Below, piece after piece: positions 5,320 to 5,480 of a DNA stretch of 5,480 nucleotides. This DNA is from an uncultured Solirubrobacteraceae bacterium (GTDB lineage Bacteria > Actinomycetota > Thermoleophilia > Solirubrobacterales > Solirubrobacteraceae), in NCBI GenBank assembly GCA_902806215.1, contig CADCVT010000431.1, positions 1-5,480 on the forward strand. Direction: 5' to 3'. Each line of letters opens with the position of its first letter. Within the stretch, counting starts at the first letter, position 1. Both the position numbers and the translations under genes were made by a program. Below the pieces are notes generated by a model. It had not been told where the DNA came from and searched no databases. It saw nothing but the letters and a program-made list of their open reading frames with translations.

Positions 5320-5480
5320 GGCGCTCGGCCATCGCGGCGGCGAGCGCCGCGCGCGAGCGGACGCCGACCTTGCGGTACACGCGGCCGAGGTGGAACTCGA
5401 CCGTCTTCGGGCTGAGGAAGAGCTCGCCGGCGATCTCGCGCGTGGTCGCACCGCGCGCTGCGGCGAGCGCCACCCGCTCC
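5282..5480 (-). CDS. LuxR-type helix-turn-helix C-terminus (5' part beyond window)
   Basis: The last 65 residues are visible, ending at a TGA (5282-5284). They begin ERVALAAARGATTREIA and continue GELFLSPKTVEFHLGRVY, RKVGVRSRAALAAAMA, which is the complete four-helix LuxR/GerE DNA-binding domain: the scaffold helix, then TTREIAGELFLSPKTVEFHL as the helix-turn-helix, then the dimer helix. A short Pro/Ser tail follows. The GTG at 5471-5473 lies inside the conserved domain and is not the start; the gene continues past the right edge. Such a tail can belong to a response regulator or to a large AAA/STAND (LAL-type) regulator; the N-terminus needed to decide is absent. The gene converges on the beta-helix gene and their coding ends overlap by 38 bp. 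Confidence 0.88.
   Translation of the reverse strand, partial: ERVALAAARGATTREIAGELFLSPKTVEFHLGRVYRKVGVRSRAALAAAMAERPTAGPPSPSAPP

Overview
The window is about 70% GC, with coding frames strongly biased to G or C at third positions and genes packed almost end to end. Together with a CSLREA-type secreted beta-helix protein, the Thr/Pro linker, the C-terminal repeat domain and a LuxR-type helix-turn-helix tail, this suggests a high-GC actinobacterium, most likely of the Thermoleophilia/Solirubrobacterales type. That placement is inferred from family knowledge and was not checked by a search.

Layout. Positions 1-139 hold the last 45 codons of a plus-strand gene whose product ends in a Pro/Thr tail with proline at every third residue. 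One base later begins the 3' end of a minus-strand pair: a 171-residue ferritin-like di-iron protein (141-656), and 5 bp upstream of it a 311-residue GlxA/FtrA-type AraC regulator (662-1597) with a DJ-1/PfpI-like sensor domain. Across a 62-bp divergent gap lies a plus-strand DJ-1/PfpI enzyme of 206 residues (1660-2280), related to isonitrile hydratases. In the gap, 1610-1638 is a clear operator candidate: two TGGC-N6-GCCA boxes separated by one base. A 53-codon minus-strand gene for a small secreted two-cysteine peptide (2285-2446) ends 4 bp from the enzyme gene. After a 119-bp divergent gap comes a 917-residue secreted protein (2566-5319): signal peptide, CSLREA segment, about seven 56-residue beta-helix repeats, an Ig-like domain, a Thr/Pro linker, and a C-terminal domain that is an internal tandem duplication. 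Its 3' end overlaps by 38 bp the 3' end of a convergent LuxR-type regulator gene that runs off the right edge.

How the genes work together. The regulator and the enzyme share the same fold and the same Cys-Thr-Gly nucleophile elbow, and they face each other across the operator. The simplest reading is a regulator that senses a ligand related to the enzyme's substrate and controls both the enzyme and its own operon, which includes the ferritin-like gene. The surface proteins appear to be separate units. No stretch over 300 bp lacks a gene. I see no tRNA, rRNA, CRISPR array, insertion sequence or strong intrinsic terminator.
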